Below are positions 19,017 to 23,243 of a stretch of DNA of 23,243 bases, one piece after another. Every line of letters starts with the position of its first letter. Within the stretch, counting starts at the first letter, position 1. The stretch is taken from positions 1 to 23,243 of the forward strand of contig ATSW01008581.1 in the NCBI GenBank assembly GCA_000444245.1. The letters run 5' to 3'. The notes under the pieces were generated by a model. That model had not been told where the DNA came from, searched no databases, and saw only the letters and a list, made by a program, of their open reading frames with translations. The position numbers were made by a program, and so were the translations under genes. The DNA is from Botryllus schlosseri (taxonomy: Eukaryota; Chordata; Ascidiacea; Stolidobranchia; Styelidae).

Positions 19017-19866
19017 CAGGGGTCACCAACACGCGGCCCGCGGGCCGCATGCGGCCCGCCAGGTCATATTTTGCGGCCCGCGGCATCATTTGAGAATTCG
19101 GAAGAAGCTAAGAAAACATTTTGAAATTCTGAAATTGACGTGCAATGACCCACCAAACACTTCCAATACGGAGACACCTAGAAAACTGCTTAGGGAAGTG
19201 GTTCTAAAACGGACGGTACGTCCCCCATATGGGGTCGTGAAAGCATCTGAAGGGGCCGTGGAGCTGCGTTCAACTAAGAAAATTTTCGCCCTCGGCGCGG
19301 TTTTCCTCGAATTCATAGTTATAGCTAGTGCTCTGTGTATAATCCGGAATTCATATTATAGAATTCTCTCGTCAACATTCATAACCTTCCATACCATCAA
19401 ACTATCCGTTCGGATAGCCAGCATTATGGATGCATTTTGTGATATGACGATATGGGGGCGCGAAAATTTTCAGTATTATATAGGGGGGCATATCAAAAAA
19501 GGTTTGAGAACCACTGGCTTAGGGCTTTCCCACAAGATTAAGCTTCAAGTGGGGATGGTCTTTCAGCTAGTTACGTATCTCGCTAGTCCCAAAAAGCGTT
19601 TCTAGGTATCGTGCACAGCTCGCAGTTTAAATTAAAATGAAATTGATGTCAGTGATACTTTGTTGTATTTTTATTCCTTTAATAAAATATTATACTTTTT
19701 TTGTGGCCACTATACCCATTGTCTATGTTAGGTAGAACAGCGTTGAACGGACGTAGAGTTTTAAAACGTGGTTGCCCCCTTTATATCGATATTGAATTTA
19801 TGCGGCCCGCGGCCGCTATGAAATTTGAAAAGTGGCCCGAGACCCGTTTTGAGTTGGCGACCCCTG
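19017..19866 (+). mobile_element. hAT-D (CAGGGGTCACCAAC), middle layer of the second nest
   Basis: The left end CAGGGGTCACCAACACGCGG and right end GAGTTGGCGACCCCTG are flanked by identical octamers TTTTAATA (19009-19016 and 19867-19874). GCGGCCCGC words lie next to both tips, as in hAT-G. Without the nested element it is about 520 bp, so non-autonomous. Confidence 0.88.
19196..19516 (+). mobile_element. hAT-F, 321 bp, innermost layer of the second nest
   Basis: It begins AAGTGGTTCTAAAACGG (the usual first C replaced by A) and ends GGTTTGAGAACCACTG, flanked by identical octamers GCTTAGGG (19188-19195 and 19517-19524). The ends have GGGGTCGTGA and ATAGGGGGGCAT words as in CAGTGGTTCTCAAAC-type hAT elements. 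It has no coding capacity. Confidence 0.85.
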
Positions 19867-20655
19867 TTTTAATAAATGTAGTGGGTCATTATAATTAATG
19901 TAAAATGAATTCGCTCACTCGTGCCGAATTATCATGTCGCCGCAATCTGAACCCCACAGGACAAATAACATCCATCAGAGAAAAATTATTTGCCAGTGAA
20001 GAAATACCAATTTTCAACCGTTTGTTTAATACGTTTAAGCGTTTCAATATTTTTTGACTATATGGCGGACAAGCGGTAACAAAATATCAACATTTAATGA
20101 AGTAATTTGTACCAAGGGCACGCCGAATTTCTTTAATTATTAATTACCTGGCCTTCATTTTTCAAGATAACAGCTCACTCAGTGCTACTGGTAAATCTGA
20201 TTACGTGGGCTGAGAGGTTAAAAAGTTTATAGCGACATATATATGTAATTACCACCTATTCATTCATGCATTATAGAAAAATTTGGCGCCTAGGGCGACC
20301 AGGCCACGCAAACTTTGCTGACTATCGAAATTACGCGACGGGGTTCTTGGGTGCCCCAGATAATCGTTTTTAGGTGGACTGACGAAGTGCTGTTACGCCC
20401 CTACCTCTTACCCATTGTCTTTATTACAGTACTCACAATATGGGGTGGGGGCGCTAGAGCACGAAAAGTTTTCAAATGGGGCGCTGGAGGAAAAAAGGTT
20501 AAGAACCACTGGTTTAGGGCTTGATCGAAGTGGTTTGGCTGTTCATTCGATCGGTGTGACCTCACTGAGACACTTCAGTGGTGATGGTAAAGAACCTTTT
20601 GAGGATTACTCGCAACATTTCAAGGCCATGGGATTACTACATGATTGGGATAGAG

Positions 20656-21127
20656 CAGGGGTGTCGAACTCAAATTACGTCACGGGCTGGATTAAAACCA
20701 TCTATACAATGCGATAAGCCACAATGCGATGTAATGAACAGATACAGGGGATGCCGAGCGACCATTTGCCATTGCAGTTGCGGTCTCTTACCTTATACTG
20801 GCATCCATCGCGACCTAGTGGCCGATGTGACAGTTCACATTCCTCGTAAGTGCGCGCTTTCATCCGGTATTTTTTCTGAGCTTTTTTGTCGCCTTAAGAT
20901 TGTTACGAACAGCAGCGCCGGCGAAGAGGAGCCCAGAATAACCTCTGTCGCGGAATCGAAACAGGAAATGCAATGATACACATATGTTCGAGAAGATGCT
21001 AAATATATAATCTTTAATGTGACATATATTGAAGAACTGGTAATATATTCGTTGTAGGAGCATCTGAATTCGAATGTTTCACCTCATTCATAGCCTGCTG
21101 CTCTTACTTTATAATGTGTGCTACTCG
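20656..21127 (+). mobile_element. hAT left end (CAGGGGTGTCGAACTC), rest unassigned
   Basis: CAGGGGTGTCGAACTCAAAT with CACGGGCTGGATT behind it is a standard hAT terminus. I found no GAGTTCGACACCCCTG-type right end before the next element at 21128, so the extent is uncertain and the right side may be lost. The DNA up to 21127 has no recognised gene. Confidence 0.5.
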
Positions 21128-21439
21128 CAGAGGTGGCCAAAGTAGTCAAGAAAGCTACTCAAGTAGAAGTAGAAGTAGCGACGAAAAAAATCTACTCAAG
21201 TACGAGTAGAAGTACGTCTTCCATAAGCAACCTAAAACTGCTTATAGTAGAAGTAGAATTGACTTACTTTAAAAGTAAGTAAGTAGTTGTCAAAACGTTC
21301 ACATGGATTGTAAAAAGGTGCAAATTGAGCTATGCGAAAGGTGACGAGCTTGATTCTTATTGATGCATACCAACAGGTATCCAATTTTCGATAGCATAAG
21401 CATTCATCCACATCAAGGGAAGGAAGGTCGTAGTTAATT

Positions 21440-21530
21440 TTTGTCCTTGATGTTTCTGCGGCATATACACCAACTCATGATACACATACACGCGATCTGC
21501 GTATATGCATACCATGATTACATGATGTGC
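21440..21530 (-). repeat. Dispersed repeat related to 12304-12395
   Basis: On the minus strand this reads GGTATGCATATACGC, then GGTGTATATGCCGC and AAACATCAAG, as at 12304-12395. A second GCGGCATATGC word on the minus strand at about 21525-21535 suggests partly inverted ends (GCGGCATATAC at 21454). It lies between the SINE and the hAT-B break. Confidence 0.5.
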
Positions 21531-21564
21531 ATATGCCGCTGGACAAGGAAGTGCAGATATAGCC

Positions 21565-21743
21565 TTTACAGCTTTCTAAGTCATGCACCACCCCTCCATG
21601 CTATCCCCGTAATGCATGAGCGCCAAGCAGGGAAGCCATGGATACCAGTGTTACTATTCAGGTCTTTGGTCTGACCCCGGCCGGGAATCGAACCCACGAC
21701 CTACCGATCAAGAAGCAGGACGCTTAACCATTACGCTATCTTG
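21565..21743 (-). mobile_element. tRNA-derived SINE, copy 2, with A and B boxes
   Basis: On the minus strand the head reads GATAGCGTAATGGTTAAGCG, which contains an A box (TAGCGTAATGG), then GGTCGTGGGTTCGATTCCC, a perfect B box (GGTTCGATTCC). Body words GGTCAGACCAAAGACCTG and GGAGGGGTGGTGCATGACTT are shared with the copy at 6863. The anticodon arm does not fold like a working tRNA, so this is a Pol III SINE and not a tRNA gene. Next to its head (21742-21775) is a short tandem of a CATGATCTACAT unit. Confidence 0.75.
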
Positions 21744-21939
21744 ATCATGATCTACATCATGATCTACATCATGATAGTATTGATATGGAAATGCGATACT
21801 AATCCTCTGTTTCCTCGAATAGCACGTTTTAGAAAATAGCATGGTATGGCGCCATACCCCATACAATAAGGCCTGTAGTGTAGTCGAAGAGCAATACGGA
21901 GAAGTTGTGTAGGACACGGTGTAAACACTTTGCGCGATT

Positions 21940-23243
21940 AGGGTTATGTTCTTGATCTTGTTTGAACAATAACTGAATACGACGAGGTTGCAATACGGAA
22001 TCAGTATATTATACAGCAGAATAACTTTAGGCAGCGACGCGATCCAGAGTGCAGTTAAACGAAAAAGACAGTAGTCAACAGAACACAGGGTATATAAATA
22101 CAAAGCGCGACACACGAGGAAATAATGATTGGCGGTAATTACTAATCCTAGAAAAATAAGAAACAAACGATACCAACGTGGGTGGGTGGGAATGGGGTAT
22201 TATTGCGCTCAGCAGCTAGGGCTTTGTGCGCCAGGCCTGAGTGGAGGGTTGATAGGGGTTATATCCCCTCCGGTCAATAGCACATAATCAATTAACGGAT
22301 GTATCATTAAAGGATTGCTCAGTAGTACATGAAGGTCCGTAGGAAGTTGTTGTAGATTACATGTAACGAGTAGGTAAGTTCTTTGGGATCGGTTTCGGGC
22401 ACATGGCATCGTTCACAGAGGCCACTGTCATGTTGGCCTATTCGGTGCAGGTGTGCATTTAGTCGACAGTGTCCTGTTTTAAGACGAATCAGGATGGAGT
22501 TTTCACGCTGCGTCAGTTCATGTAGCTGGGAGGTACTACCGATCGAATTCACCAGGCGAACATATCTGGAGCTCGATTCCGGATCTCGTATCTCGTTATG
22601 CCACTTTGTGCGACAGAAGTCCGATATCATGGATTTGCATTCGCTAAGTGTGAGCGAAATCTCATCCATCCCATCGTTGATGATGTTCGCTGCACCTTTT
22701 GCAAGGCTATCCGCCACTTCGTTGTTTACTATTCCTTTGTGAGCCGGGATCCAGATAATTGTTGTCTGACTGCCGCTTGACGAGAGGCGAGAAACACATT
22801 GTATGATGTCTCTGATCACCATGTTGTCATCGTTGAGTCTTCGTTCGATTGCTTTGACCGCACTTTGACTGTCGGTAAAAATGGCAATATTTGAGTTTGA
22901 TGGACAGTTACTGCATGCCCACAACAGGCTTTCCTTGATGGCAATAAGCTCCGCAGAATACACACTTTGTAATCTGCTCAAGGATAAATTAAAAGAAACA
23001 CTGTGTGTTGGAATGTAGTAACTGGCACCGCACCCCTGGTCAGTTTTAGAACCGTCAGTGTATATGGCCAAATGATGATTGTAGTGGGTAGATATATATT
23101 ACTCGCACTCAATTTTGATCGCATCGGGGTGTTCGATGCTTAAGGTCCTAGGGCCGAGACTTAGGTCTACTGAGATTTGCAAAGGAATCCATGGTGCTAT
23201 AGATGCAGGTTCATTTCGGGGGATTTTGGTGTTTCTCTGAGAC
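21940..23243 (-). mobile_element. LINE 3' end (I-like group), ORF2 RNase H to 3' UTR
   Basis: On the minus strand the copy enters from the window edge with a conserved linker (SIAPWIPLQISVDLSLGPRT) and continues through RNase H and a cysteine motif to the ORF2 stop at 22211-22209. About 270 bases of presumed 3' UTR follow, ending where the hAT-B copy breaks off (about 21940). RNase H downstream of the reverse transcriptase points to the I superclade (I, Nimb, Loa, R1 and relatives). The exact clade cannot be fixed without the reverse transcriptase, which lies beyond the window. Confidence 0.75.
22209..23242 (-). pseudogene. LINE ORF2 C-terminal part with RNase H, broken
   Basis: Counting from the codon at 23071, RNase H has its four carboxylates in place: D6 (YTDGSK), E41 (SAELIAI), D67 (IFTDSQSAVKAI) and D121 (NNEVADSLAKGAA), plus H111 of the PAHKG motif. 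After it come HLHRIGQHDSGLCERCHVPE, a cysteine motif typical of LINE C-termini, and in a shifted frame LLVTCNLQQLPTDLHVLL with LIDYVLLTGG, ending at the TGA at 22209-22211. Two breaks are clear: an in-frame TAA at 23101-23099 just before RNase H, and a frame change near 22375-22395. In active elements this domain removes the RNA strand after reverse transcription. Confidence 0.8.

Larger units (their letters stand above)
18775..20511 (+). mobile_element. hAT-E (CAGTGGTTCTTAACCTTT), outer shell of the second nest
   Basis: CAGTGGTTCTTAACCTTT at the left and AAAGGTTAAGAACCACTG at the right are perfect inverted partners, flanked by identical octamers GTTTAGGG (18767-18774 and 20512-20519). Both ends also carry CCTCCAGCGCCCC words; at the left they form a hairpin (CCAGCGCCCC, loop CAAA, GGGGCGCTGG, 18796-18819). 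Without the nested element it is about 880 bp with no coding domain I recognise. It inserted into the LTR-retroelement fossil. Confidence 0.9.
17526..20655 (+). mobile_element. LTR-retroelement fossil (Ty3/gypsy-like, gag side), interrupted by a hAT nest
   Basis: The parts visible are a possible LTR beginning TGTGGCAGAG near 17526 with AATAAA near 17763 (tentative), a leader, an acidic N-terminal region and a coiled-coil-like stretch (about 18210-18530), and, beyond the hAT insertion, a short segment resembling a gag capsid-type domain (HFSGDGKEPFEDYSQHF, near 20570-20620). It is broken in several places. The hAT at 18775-20511 lies inside it, and another hAT end begins at 20656. No pol region or second LTR is in the window. 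The family call rests mainly on the gag-like segment and is uncertain. Confidence 0.5.
21128..21939 (+). mobile_element. hAT-B copy 2, left part, Tol2-like
   Basis: It starts CAGAGGTGGCCAAAGTAGTC and tracks copy 1 (3470 onward) through GTAGAAGTAGCGACGA, TTGAGCTATGCG and ATTTTCGATAGCATAAGC. After an interruption (about 21405-21772) it resumes at ATAGTATTGATATGGAAATG and runs to CACTTTGCGCGATTAG, where it stops against the LINE. The interruption holds the SINE at 21565 and the repeat at 21440. The right half of the element is not in the window, which would be expected if the LINE inserted here. Confidence 0.8.

Noticed and set aside
21660-21743. tRNA gene on the minus strand
   Set aside because: A and B boxes are present, but the anticodon arm and acceptor stem do not pair as in a working tRNA, and the flanking body recurs at 6863; it is a SINE head.
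21708-22166. A 152-residue hydrophobic minus-strand frame
   Set aside because: It spans the LINE 3' UTR, the hAT-B remnant and part of the SINE flank, so it crosses several element boundaries; the hydrophobicity comes from A/T-rich DNA.

Overview
The window looks like a piece of animal nuclear genome. It holds a metazoan-type BTB/BACK (Kelch-like family) gene, a spliced transposon gene with a GT..AG intron, tRNA-derived SINEs, an RNase H-bearing LINE, a Penelope-like retroelement and a very high load of hAT DNA transposons. The mixture would suit a marine invertebrate such as a tunicate or another deuterostome. That assignment is inference; no marker gene fixes the species.

Layout. Bases 1-1235 hold no gene I can support. 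A degenerate tandem repeat (1240-1435) leads into a 1377-bp PIF/Harbinger-like element (1467-2843) with 183-bp terminal inverted repeats (TIRs), a TAA target-site duplication (TSD) and one two-exon Myb/SANT-like gene. A 97-bp MITE with related ends follows (2950-3046). Bases 3062-6570 are a three-layer nest of hAT elements, each layer with its own 8-bp TSD, and the innermost keeps a fragment of hAT transposase. A SINE lies at 6863-6985. From about 7540 to 8920 there is the GIY-YIG endonuclease end of a Penelope-like element, split by a hAT (7692-8582) that itself holds another hAT (7871-8387). Bases 9688-11946 carry assorted hAT fragments and unassigned DNA.

The one host gene is on the minus strand at 12662-13968: a single-exon BTB protein with what appear to be two BACK domains, no Kelch repeats and one frameshift. 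Upstream of it lie a truncated hAT (14356-14783) and a palindromic element with roughly 400-bp arms (14792-17282). A well-preserved 990-bp hAT (15937-16926, perfect 8-bp TSD) is inserted into the right arm of the latter. Bases 17500-20655 contain a broken LTR-retroelement fossil, with a coiled-coil and gag-like part, interrupted by a second three-layer hAT nest (18775-20511). The last part holds a second Tol2-like hAT copy with a SINE inserted in it, then the 3' end of a LINE on the minus strand with all four RNase H catalytic positions (21940-23243).

The window therefore records serial transposition. Eight hAT insertions have both ends visible: six with TSDs matching at 7 or 8 of 8 bases and two with eroded TSDs, and the nesting gives their relative order. 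The items most worth following up are the Harbinger-like element carrying only a Myb-type gene that runs into its own TIR, the BTB protein with two BACK domains, and the pronounced hAT-into-hAT nesting with look-alike target sites.
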